Assembly (NCBI GenBank): GCA_031287655.1
Contig: JAITSR010000308.1
Location: 1-5,040 of the forward strand
DNA: 5,040 bases
DNA from: Clostridiales bacterium
Lineage (GTDB): Bacteria; Bacillota; Clostridia; WRLR01
Direction of reading: 5' to 3'
Shown here: positions 1-4,840 of the stretch, in pieces
Numbering within the stretch: position 1 is the stretch's first letter
How the letters are laid out: each line of letters starts with the position of its first letter
Made by a program: the position numbers and the translations under genes
The notes under the pieces: model-generated
The model's database searches: none
Seen by the model: only the letters and a program-made list of their open reading frames with translations
Told to the model about the DNA's origin: nothing

Positions 1-165
1 GACCTTCGGCGCGAGCTTGCGATGAATATCAAGCGGCTGATTGATATTGGGAGCTACCGGGGCAGGAGGCACAGGTCGGGCCTGCCGGTCAGGGGCCAGC
101 GGACCAAGACGAACGCGAGGACGAGAAAAGGGCCGCGCAAGATCGTCGGCGGCAGAAAGAAGTAG
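1..165 (+). CDS. rpsM: 30S ribosomal protein S13 (C-terminal part)
   Basis: This is the 3' end of rpsM; the start lies before the window and 54 residues plus a TAG stop are visible. S13 sits in the head of the small subunit, touching the P-site tRNA and, through bridges, the 50S subunit. The visible part carries the family's signature: an Ile-Lys-Arg-Leu helix followed by Ser-Tyr-Arg-Gly-Arg-Arg-His, Gly-Leu-Pro-Val-Arg-Gly-Gln-Arg-Thr, Thr-Asn-Ala-Arg-Thr, and a basic tail ending in Gly-Gly-Arg-Lys-Lys. This tail is the flexible part that reaches towards tRNA. The stop codon abuts the Shine-Dalgarno of rpsK (AGGAGGA at 164-170), so the two genes are cotranscribed and probably translationally linked. 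Identification is secure from sequence and from the neighbours. Confidence 0.96.
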   Translation, partial: DLRRELAMNIKRLIDIGSYRGRRHRSGLPVRGQRTKTNARTRKGPRKIVGGRKK

Positions 166-179
166 GAGGATAAATCTAT

Positions 180-581
180 ATGGCAAGAGCTGCGGCTACC
201 AAGCGAGTGACAAAGAGACGGCGGGAGCGCAAGAACATTGAGCGCGGCGTCGCGCATATCCGGTCGACGTTCAACAACACGATCGTCACGCTGACAGATA
301 CGGCGGGCAACGCGCTTTCATGGGCGAGCGCGGGCGGACTCGGCTTTCGGGGATCCAGAAAGAGTACGCCGTTTGCGGCGCAGATGGCGGCTGAGACCGC
401 TTCCAAGGCCGCGATGGAGCATGGGCTAAAGACGGTCGAGGTCTATGTAAAAGGCCCCGGCGCGGGGCGTGAGGCCGCAATCCGCGCGCTTCAGACAGCC
501 GGTCTGGACGTCAGCATGATAAAGGACGTAACGCCGATCCCCCACAACGGCTGCAGACCGCCGAAGCGGAGAAGGGTCTAA
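180..581 (+). CDS. rpsK: 30S ribosomal protein S11
   Basis: S11 is a platform protein of the small subunit that works with S6, S18 and S21 around the 3' domain of 16S rRNA near the mRNA exit. The product has 133 residues, about the usual 125-135. It has a basic N-terminus, then the family core with Gly-Val-Ala-His-Ile, Ser-Thr-Phe-Asn-Asn-Thr-Ile-Val-Thr (about residues 26-40), Gly-Phe-Arg-Gly-Ser-Arg-Lys-Ser-Thr-Pro (about 55-64), Val-Lys-Gly-Pro-Gly-Ala-Gly-Arg-Glu (about 90-98), and the diagnostic C-terminus Asp-Val-Thr-Pro-Ile-Pro-His-Asn-Gly-Cys-Arg-Pro-Pro-Lys. The start is the ATG nine bases after AGGAGGA (164-170), which overlaps the rpsM stop. It lies between rpsM and rpsD, the usual alpha-operon position. 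No anomalies are seen. Confidence 0.98.
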   Translation: MARAAATKRVTKRRRERKNIERGVAHIRSTFNNTIVTLTDTAGNALSWASAGGLGFRGSRKSTPFAAQMAAETASKAAMEHGLKTVEVYVKGPGAGREAAIRALQTAGLDVSMIKDVTPIPHNGCRPPKRRRV

Positions 582-631
582 ACGCGCTCATTGCGTGTTT
601 CATATAGGAATTTTGGAGGTATAAGGATAAT

Positions 632-1261
632 ATGGCCAGATATACGGAAGCGTCTTGCAGACTTTGCCGCAGAGAGGCGCAGAAGCTTTTTTTGAAAGCC
701 GAGAAGTGTTATACGAAAAAATGCCCCGTCGACAAGCGCGGGCTGTTTCCGCCGGGCCAGCACGGGCAGCAGCGGAAAAAGATTTCCGAATATGGGATGC
801 AGCTGCGCGAAAAGCAGAAGGCGAGACGCTTTTACGGCGTGCTGGAGAGCCAGTTCGCGAAATATTTTGATATGGCCCAGCAGCGCAAGGGCGTGACCGG
901 CACGAATCTGCTGCAAATCCTCGAGAGCCGCCTCGACAACGTCGTGTATCGGATCGGGATGGCCTCGTCGCGCGCGGAGGCCCGCCAGCTGGTGCGGCAC
1001 GCGCATTTTACGGTAAACGGCGTAAAAGTGAATATCCCCTCCTATCTCGTAAAGCCGGGCGACGTGATCACGCTGCGCCCCAAGAGCAGGAGCAAAGAAC
1101 AGTTTAAAACGATCCTCGACATCACCGGGAGCAAAGTCGTGCCGCAGTGGCTCGAGTTTGACGCCGATAAAATGATCGGCAAAGTGGTTTCGCTTGCGGC
1201 ACGGGAGGATGTGGACGTTCAGGTCAGCGAACATCTGATCGTTGAATACTATTCCAAGTAA
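632..1261 (+). CDS. rpsD: 30S ribosomal protein S4, zinc-finger (C+) form
   Basis: S4 is a primary 16S rRNA-binding protein that nucleates assembly of the 5' domain and forms part of the mRNA entry site. The product has 209 residues, the normal length. The N-terminal domain has four cysteines, C9, C12, C26 and C31 (CxxC...CxxxxC), the zinc-binding form of S4; many bacteria have lost these residues. Pro-Pro-Gly-Gln-His-Gly (40-45), Gln-Lys-Ala-Arg-Arg-Phe-Tyr-Gly (62-69) and Leu-Glu-Ser-Arg-Leu-Asp-Asn-Val-Val-Tyr-Arg (97-107) are family hallmarks. The S4 RNA-binding domain covers about 99-163. The ATG is preceded by GGAGGT (615-620), 11 bases upstream. S4 is the feedback translational repressor of its operon in E. 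coli and of its own mRNA in B. subtilis; no leader pseudoknot could be recognised here. A 103-nt gap separates it from rpoA. Confidence 0.98.
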   Translation: MARYTEASCRLCRREAQKLFLKAEKCYTKKCPVDKRGLFPPGQHGQQRKKISEYGMQLREKQKARRFYGVLESQFAKYFDMAQQRKGVTGTNLLQILESRLDNVVYRIGMASSRAEARQLVRHAHFTVNGVKVNIPSYLVKPGDVITLRPKSRSKEQFKTILDITGSKVVPQWLEFDADKMIGKVVSLAAREDVDVQVSEHLIVEYYSK

Positions 1262-1364
1262 TCCGCTGCCCTCGGAACCGGAGAGCCTTATAAATCCGCG
1301 CGCGCCCGCGGTTGGAGTACGCAGCCTGACGGGTCCGGATGGTGTTTTCAAAGGAGGGTCTTTC
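1262..1364 (+). other. rpsD-rpoA intergenic spacer
   Basis: This gap of 103 bases is the longest within the ribosomal operon. The reading frame of rpoA stays open back to an ATG at 1242 inside rpsD, but the translated spacer has no resemblance to RNA polymerase alpha and has no Shine-Dalgarno at that ATG, so it is best read as untranslated. A small GC-rich inverted repeat (CCGCG at 1296-1300 and CGCGG at 1307-1311) is present but is too short to call a regulatory structure. No T-tract terminator and no convincing promoter were seen, so read-through from rpsD to rpoA is expected. Confidence 0.5.
1350..1357 (+). promoter_or_regulatory. Strong RBS that fixes the rpoA TTG start
   Basis: AAAGGAGG is a near-perfect match to the anti-Shine-Dalgarno of Gram-positive 16S rRNA and lies seven bases before the TTG at 1365. 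This spacing is optimal and selects the TTG over the in-frame ATG at 1242. Confidence 0.9.
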
Positions 1365-2312
1365 TTGATTGAGATAGATAAGCCGAGAATTGAGTGTATT
1401 GAGGCAAGCAGTGATTCCACGTTTGGAAAGTTTGTAATTGAGCCGTTGGAGCGCGGATATGGGATCACGCTGGGCAATTCGCTGCGGCGTGTGCTCTTGT
1501 CGTCCCTGCCCGGCGTCGCGGTCAATTCCATCAAGATCAATTCTGTGCTGCATGAGTTTTCGACGATCCCGGGCGTCGTGGAGGACGTCACGGAGATCAT
1601 TCTGAATATTAAAGAGCTCGCCGCAAAGATGTATTGCGAAGGGCCGAAGACCGTCTATATCGACGTCGAGCGGGACGGTCCGGTGACAGCGGCGGACATC
1701 AAGGCGGACGCGGACATCGAGATTTTGAATCCCGACCTCCAAATCGCGACGCTGAACGGCGAGGGGAAGCTCTATATTGAGCTCGTATTGAACAAGGGCA
1801 AGGGCTATATCTCCGCCGAAAAAAATAAGTACCCCGGCCAGCAGATCGGCGTTTTGCCGGTCGACTCGATCTACACGCCCGTCAAGAAGGTCAACTACAC
1901 GGTCGAGAATACGCGCGTCGGCCAGAACACCGAGTTCGACAAGCTGACGCTCGAGGTTTGGACAAACGGCACGATCAAGCCGGACGAGGCGATCAGCCTT
2001 GGCGCAAAGGTGATGACCGAGCATCTGAGCCTGTTTGTCGGGCTCTCGGATCAGGCGCGCCACGCGGAGATCATGGTCGAGAAGGAAGAAACAAAGAAGG
2101 AAAAGGTTCTGGAAATGACGATCGAGGAACTCGACCTTTCCGTACGCTCGTATAACTGCCTAAAGCGCGCGGGGATCAACACGGTGGAGGACCTGACAAA
2201 CAAAACGGAAGACGATATGATGAAGGTGCGGAACCTCGGCCGCAAGTCTCTGGAGGAAGTCCTGCAAAAACTCCAGGTGCTCGGTCTGCGGCTCTCGCCG
2301 ACGATGGAATAG
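1365..2312 (+). CDS. rpoA: DNA-directed RNA polymerase subunit alpha
   Basis: The alpha subunit dimerises to nucleate RNA polymerase assembly, and its C-terminal domain contacts UP elements and activators. The start chosen is TTG at 1365, which gives 315 residues beginning Met-Ile-Glu-Ile-Asp-Lys-Pro. This matches the usual Bacillota N-terminus and length (B. subtilis alpha is 314). The N-terminal domain (about 1-230) has the family motif Phe-Val-Ile-Glu-Pro-Leu-Glu-Arg-Gly-Tyr-Gly followed by Thr-Leu-Gly-Asn-Ser-Leu-Arg-Arg-Val-Leu-Leu. An acidic/lysine-rich linker (about 232-246) leads to the C-terminal domain. There Arg-Ser-Tyr-Asn-Cys-Leu-Lys (261-267) corresponds to the DNA-contacting R265 region of E. 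coli, and Asn-Leu-Gly-Arg-Lys-Ser follows (about 290-295). The neighbours rpsD and rplQ are as expected. An annotation that starts at the ATG at 1242 would add 41 spurious residues and overlap rpsD. Confidence 0.97.
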   Translation: MIEIDKPRIECIEASSDSTFGKFVIEPLERGYGITLGNSLRRVLLSSLPGVAVNSIKINSVLHEFSTIPGVVEDVTEIILNIKELAAKMYCEGPKTVYIDVERDGPVTAADIKADADIEILNPDLQIATLNGEGKLYIELVLNKGKGYISAEKNKYPGQQIGVLPVDSIYTPVKKVNYTVENTRVGQNTEFDKLTLEVWTNGTIKPDEAISLGAKVMTEHLSLFVGLSDQARHAEIMVEKEETKKEKVLEMTIEELDLSVRSYNCLKRAGINTVEDLTNKTEDDMMKVRNLGRKSLEEVLQKLQVLGLRLSPTME

Positions 2313-2356
2313 CATTAGGCTCACGCCGGAATCACAATCAGGGAGGATTGAGAAAA

Positions 2357-2887
2357 ATGCCTGCGAACAGATTGTTAAACCGCCCGAACGCGCAGCGGAT
2401 GGCCATGCTCAAAGGGCTGGTTACGGCTTTTCTGCGGGATGGCCAGATCAAAACGACGGAGACACGCGCAAAAGAGGTCAGGAGCATTGTCGAAAGGCTG
2501 ATCGCGACCGCCGTGCGGGAGACGGATCATTTCAGCTCCAAACAGGTCAAGGTGACGTCGAAGAAGGTGGACAGCAAGGGCAAGGCCGTCACGGTCCGCA
2601 AGGAGTCGAAGAACAAGAGGGTCTACTTTGTCGTCGACCGTCAGGAGGGCACCGTGATGAAGACCGTCGACAGCCCGGAGAGGCTCCACGCGCGCAGGCA
2701 GATCCTGCCGTGGGTCTACCGCGCGAAGGACGCGGACGGCAAGCCCCTAAACCTCGTCAACAAGCTGTTTGACGAAATCGCCCCGCGCTATAAGAGCGTG
2801 CAGGGCGGCTACACGCGAATCTACAAGCTCGGCGCGCGTCAGGGCGACGCCGCGGAGATGGCGCTCCTGCAATTGGTCCAGAAGTAG
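2357..2887 (+). CDS. rplQ: 50S ribosomal protein L17, extended form
   Basis: L17 binds 23S rRNA near the polypeptide exit side of the large subunit. The product has 176 residues, whereas the bacterial family is usually about 110-130. The N-terminal part (1-54) has the normal elements Ala-Gln-Arg-x-Ala-Met-Leu and Ile-Lys-Thr-Thr-Glu-Thr-Arg-Ala-Lys-Glu-Val-Arg. The C-terminal part (109-176) has Leu-His-Ala-Arg-Arg-Gln, Lys-Leu-Phe-Asp-Glu-Ile-Ala-Pro-Arg-Tyr and Gly-Gly-Tyr-Thr-Arg-Ile. Between them lies an insertion of about 50 residues (about 56-108), rich in Lys, Val and Ser and probably beta-stranded, that is absent from the B. subtilis and E. coli proteins. The reading frame is intact on both sides, so this is not a frameshift. 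The start is the ATG at 2357, nine bases after GGGAGGA (2341-2347); a TTG at 2348 is in frame but touches the Shine-Dalgarno. This is the last gene of the operon and a terminator follows. Confidence 0.95.
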   Translation: MPANRLLNRPNAQRMAMLKGLVTAFLRDGQIKTTETRAKEVRSIVERLIATAVRETDHFSSKQVKVTSKKVDSKGKAVTVRKESKNKRVYFVVDRQEGTVMKTVDSPERLHARRQILPWVYRAKDADGKPLNLVNKLFDEIAPRYKSVQGGYTRIYKLGARQGDAAEMALLQLVQK

Positions 2888-2906
2888 ACAGAAAAAGGAT
2901 TTTGCG

Positions 2907-2934
2907 GCGGCTGAACTTGTTCAGCCGCTTTTTT
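2907..2934 (+). terminator. Intrinsic terminator of the ribosomal operon
   Basis: A nine-base-pair perfect stem (GCGGCTGAA at 2907-2915 with TTCAGCCGC at 2920-2928) closes a CTTG tetraloop and is followed directly by six T residues (2929-2934). It starts 20 bases after the rplQ stop. This is a textbook Rho-independent terminator and separates the ribosomal operon from the flagellar genes. Confidence 0.93.
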
Positions 2935-2957
2935 GTATCTTTTTGCGGTTAGCGGAT

Positions 2958-2984
2958 TAACAAACAGGGGATATTTGCCGATAT
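2958..2984 (+). promoter_or_regulatory. Sigma-D/sigma-28 (FliA-type) promoter
   Basis: TAAC at 2958-2961 is separated by exactly 15 bases from GCCGATAT at 2977-2984. The flagellar sigma factor recognises TAAA-N15-GCCGATAA in enterics and a very similar TAAA/GCCGATAT in B. subtilis, so the -10 element is a full match to the latter and the -35 element matches three of four bases. The predicted start of transcription is near 2990-2992. The downstream flaG and fliD genes belong to the class normally controlled by this sigma factor. An overlapping sigma-A reading (TTAACA at 2957-2962 and TATATT at 2982-2987) needs a long 19-base spacer and is the weaker alternative, though dual use is possible. 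Confidence 0.7.
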
Positions 2985-2993
2985 ATTGGTATG

Positions 2994-3020
2994 CTGTAAC
3001 GCCATGGATTGGCGTTACAG
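2994..3020 (+). repeat. Perfect 11-bp inverted repeat at the predicted mRNA 5' end
   Basis: CTGTAACGCCA (2994-3004) and TGGCGTTACAG (3010-3020) are exact inverted copies around the five-base loop TGGAT. No T-tract follows, so it is not an intrinsic terminator. With transcription starting just after the sigma-D -10 element, the hairpin would sit within a few bases of the 5' end of the message. It could protect the transcript from 5'-dependent decay, or the DNA palindrome could bind a dimeric repressor. The sequence shows the symmetry; both roles are inferences. Confidence 0.75.
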
Positions 3021-3098
3021 GGTGGAACGCGTTGGAGCGAGAAAGCGCAAGCAGGCAAGTTCGGCGGCTACGCCGCGAAACTGAAGGAGAGTAACTAT

Positions 3099-4100
3099 AT
3101 GGCAAAACGAGCGCAGCGGGAAGAACAGGAGTCGGCAGCCGGTGTCGTGAGTCTGGCGGAGGCGGCGGCGGGGAAGGCCCGCAGAGGAACGGCGAAAACA
3201 ACCGCCGCAAAGAAGGCGGTCGCCGCCGCGCCAAAAGCGGAAAAGAGCGCCGCGGAAAAGAAAGCGACGACAGAGGCAGGGAAGACGGCTGCGGCGGAGA
3301 AGGCAGCGGCTGTTGTAAAACTGCGGACAAAAGCGGCAAAAACTTCGGCGGCGAAAGAGAATGTGCCGCCAAAAGCGGCGAAAGCCGCAAAGCCAAACTT
3401 GACGCTCGTGCCAAAGACGGCGAGACGGTCAAAAACCGCCGAGCCCGCCGCGGTCGTTGAGCCCGCGGAGGCAAAAGCCGCAAAGACGACGGCGCGCAAA
3501 ACAGCGGCGCCAAAGGCGACAAAAGCCGCGGCCGCCGCAAAAACATGGGAGACGGCGCTGAACGCCGCCGTGCCGCCGCCCTCGGAGATCGGCGCGCCGC
3601 AGCGCGCGATCGTCGGCTCGCCGCTCCTGTCCGCGGCCGCCGAAAAAGCTCCCCCGCCCGCGTCAAAAGATTCCGGCGGCGTCGCCCTCTCCAATGAGCG
3701 GGCGGACGTTGCGCGAAGAATTCTCGAACTCTCGGAGACGATCGGAGAGGCGGTCGACTACATGCTGTCCCGCCTCACTGTTCCCGGAACATATGGCGAT
3801 CTGTCTGCCAAGCAGGGCGGCCTTGTGGTCGCCGGGATGCTCAAGGAAATCGGCGAAGGTCTGATGAGCCTTGAGGGCGCGGCCTCGTCGATTTGCGGTC
3901 CGCTCGGCACGGACGCCGCGGACGTCCATATGCTCGCGTCCTGCTTTGACGATATTTCCGAGCGGCTCGACGCGATGATCGACGCGTACCTCGAAAATCG
4001 GGCAAGTGACCTCCCGATCATCGGCGCGCTCCTGCGCGGCGCGTTTTTGTCATACGCGGAGCTGCTTTCGCGTTGTTTTCGGAGCGTGGCCCTCATTTGA
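3099..4100 (+). CDS. Uncharacterised Ala/Lys-rich protein with helical C-terminal domain
   Basis: I do not recognise this 333-residue protein. Start is the ATG at 3099, eight bases after AAGGAGA (3084-3090); the frame is open back to a TTG at 3009 but that start has no Shine-Dalgarno. About residues 25-150 are a low-complexity tail of Ala, Lys and Thr with Lys-Ala-Ala-Lys and Ala-Ala-Lys-Lys motifs, like the tail of histone H1 and bacterial H1-like proteins. Residues about 155-195 are a Pro/Ala/Ser linker. Residues about 199-333 form a distinct domain predicted to be mostly helical, more acidic and with few lysines; it has helices near 199-227, 238-265, 272-300 and 303-330, and two cysteines (C266, C282) plus C326. 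No signal peptide or clear membrane span is seen. The sigma-D promoter upstream and flaG-fliD downstream imply expression with late flagellar genes. The tail suggests nucleic-acid or other polyanion binding; the function is unknown. Confidence 0.85.
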   Translation: MAKRAQREEQESAAGVVSLAEAAAGKARRGTAKTTAAKKAVAAAPKAEKSAAEKKATTEAGKTAAAEKAAAVVKLRTKAAKTSAAKENVPPKAAKAAKPNLTLVPKTARRSKTAEPAAVVEPAEAKAAKTTARKTAAPKATKAAAAAKTWETALNAAVPPPSEIGAPQRAIVGSPLLSAAAEKAPPPASKDSGGVALSNERADVARRILELSETIGEAVDYMLSRLTVPGTYGDLSAKQGGLVVAGMLKEIGEGLMSLEGAASSICGPLGTDAADVHMLASCFDDISERLDAMIDAYLENRASDLPIIGALLRGAFLSYAELLSRCFRSVALI

Positions 4101-4116
4101 GGAACTGATCGGCGTT

Positions 4117-4145
4117 TTGTTCCGCCTAGGCAGGGTAAATATAAG
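4117..4145 (+). promoter_or_regulatory. Candidate sigma-A-type promoter before flaG
   Basis: TTGTTC (4117-4122) and TATAAG (4140-4145) are separated by the ideal 17 bases. The -10 matches five of six consensus positions but the -35 only three. It lies in the 142-base gap between the unknown gene and flaG and could give flaG-fliD a second start. flaG can also be reached by read-through from the sigma-D promoter, because no terminator is visible in the gap. The rest of the gap contains only a weak CGGC/GCCG hairpin (4174-4186) and the flaG ribosome site. Confidence 0.3.
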
Positions 4146-4242
4146 CGAAACTCAAACGGCCAAGGAGCGGGAGCGGCGGTTTGCCGTTCCGCAGGGATTG
4201 TTCCGAAAGGACACTCAAAAGCAAGAAAGGACAGGTCAGGTT

Positions 4243-4692
4243 ATGAAGCTCGATGGCATGGATGCCGCGAAAAGGGGGGCCGCCGCCCCGGCTTATCCCC
4301 TTGAACAGACATACGGAGATGGGAGCGCAGCCGCGAACGGCCTAAAAGAGGCCAATAGCGCGGATCGGGGTGGGAGTGCTGATAAGGCCGCGAAGATGAA
4401 CAAAAATCCAAACGCGCAGCCGACGCAGTTTTTTGAAAAGCAGGCCCTGCAACAGGACGAGAACGTTTCGGAAAAGGTGATTCAAGAGGCGGTCGACAAG
4501 GCGAACCGGGTACTCTTTGGGAGCGATCGCAAATTTGAAATTTCGTTCCACGAAAAGACGCGGGAGCTCATGGTGAAGGTCGTCGACACGCGGACGAACG
4601 AGACGATCCGGGAAATCCCGCCGAAAAAGATCGTGGACCTCGTAGTGAACCTCTGCGAGATGGCGGGGATTCTGTTCGACGAAAAGGGTTAG
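4243..4692 (+). CDS. flaG: FlaG family flagellar protein
   Basis: FlaG proteins (YvyC in B. subtilis) are small, poorly understood proteins encoded beside fliD; in some bacteria their loss alters filament length. The product has 149 residues. The conserved domain is about 72-149, with an N-terminal helix (about 74-91), Phe-Glu-Ile-Ser-Phe-His-Glu (98-104), Val-Lys-Val-Val-Asp (111-115), the hallmark Glu-Thr-Ile-Arg-Glu-Ile-Pro-Pro-Lys-Lys (120-129), then a hydrophobic helix ending Gly-Ile-Leu-Phe-Asp-Glu. The first 70 residues are Ala/Gly/Asn/Lys-rich, probably disordered, and make it somewhat longer than the usual 100-120. Start is the ATG at 4243, after AAGAAAGGA (4223-4231), which pairs well with 16S rRNA at a slightly long 11-base spacing. 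fliD follows. Confidence 0.9.
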   Translation: MKLDGMDAAKRGAAAPAYPLEQTYGDGSAAANGLKEANSADRGGSADKAAKMNKNPNAQPTQFFEKQALQQDENVSEKVIQEAVDKANRVLFGSDRKFEISFHEKTRELMVKVVDTRTNETIREIPPKKIVDLVVNLCEMAGILFDEKG

Positions 4693-4697
4693 ACAGC

Positions 4698-4755
4698 TCG
4701 CCTGTTTATCTATATATGCCACAGCCGGGAGGCGAATTTTACATAAAAAAGCCTC
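4698..4755 (+). promoter_or_regulatory. Overlapping alternative hairpins upstream of the terminator
   Basis: TCGCCT (4698-4703) can pair with AGGCGA (4730-4735). The same central segment, as GAGGC (4729-4733), can instead pair with GCCTC (4751-4755), which lies in the loop of the downstream terminator hairpin; that second fold would also use part of the ACATAAAA arm. The folds exclude each other, as in attenuators, but each stem is only five or six base pairs, so chance is a real possibility. No known riboswitch was recognised. Confidence 0.25.
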
Positions 4756-4779
4756 TTATAGATTTTATGTGCTTTTTTT
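4741..4779 (+). terminator. Candidate terminator between flaG and fliD
   Basis: ACATAAAA (4741-4748) and TTTTATGT (4763-4770) form an 8-bp AT-rich stem with a 14-base loop, followed after GC by seven T residues (4773-4779). A shifted pairing of AAAAAAGC (4745-4752) with GCTTTTTT (4771-4778) is also possible. The stem is weak for a terminator, so partial read-through into fliD is likely if it works at all. Confidence 0.5.
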
Positions 4780-4787
4780 GAATTTCT

Positions 4788-4822
4788 AATTCCGAATTCC
4801 GAATTCTGAATTCCGAATTATG
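4788..4822 (+). repeat. Tandem heptamer repeat AATTCCG (five copies)
   Basis: Five contiguous 7-bp units run from 4788: three exact AATTCCG copies (4788, 4795, 4809), one AATTCTG (4802) and a final AATTATG (4816). A more decayed unit, AATTTCT, precedes them at 4781. Each junction creates GAATTC or a near match. The array is AT-rich against GC-rich neighbours and ends at the translation initiation region of fliD, with the last unit providing an in-frame ATG. Confidence 0.85.
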
Positions 4823-4823
4823 A

Positions 4824-4834
4824 AGAAAGGGTGG
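4824..4834 (+). promoter_or_regulatory. Probable fliD ribosome binding site
   Basis: AGAAAGGGTGG resembles the 16S-complementary AGAAAGGAGG with one substitution and ends six bases before the TTG at 4841. No comparable site precedes the in-frame ATG at 4820, which has only the heptamer repeat upstream. This favours the TTG start. Confidence 0.55.
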
Positions 4835-4840
4835 ATCAAT

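Noticed and set aside
1289..1295. TTATAAA in the rpsD-rpoA gap as an internal promoter
   Set aside because: No acceptable -35 element lies 16-18 bases upstream, and the surrounding genes form a continuous operon.
578..2063. Minus-strand open frames opposite rpsD and rpoA
   Set aside because: They are antisense to securely identified genes, have no ribosome sites and no recognisable domains.
3019..3051. GGGTGGAACGCG, reminiscent of the conserved T-box antiterminator sequence
   Set aside because: A T-box leader needs a specifier stem about 150-250 bases upstream, which would lie in rplQ, and a terminator downstream; neither is present and the downstream gene is not amino-acid related.
3300..3540. 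Recurring short motifs such as AAAGCCGCAAAG in the unknown gene, considered as a DNA repeat array or CRISPR
   Set aside because: The copies are irregularly spaced and in phase with Lys/Ala codons, so they follow from the low-complexity protein tail.
2839..3694. Long minus-strand open frames (275 and 199 residues) opposite the unknown gene
   Set aside because: They mirror the Ala/Lys-rich GC-biased coding sequence, giving Arg/Pro/Ser or Ala/Phe/Val-rich products without ribosome sites; one also overlaps the terminator and the rplQ end.
4006..4242. Upstream extension of the flaG frame to an ATG at 4006 (79 extra residues)
   Set aside because: It overlaps the end of the preceding gene in another frame, and the ATG at 4243 has a good ribosome site and gives a FlaG of plausible length.
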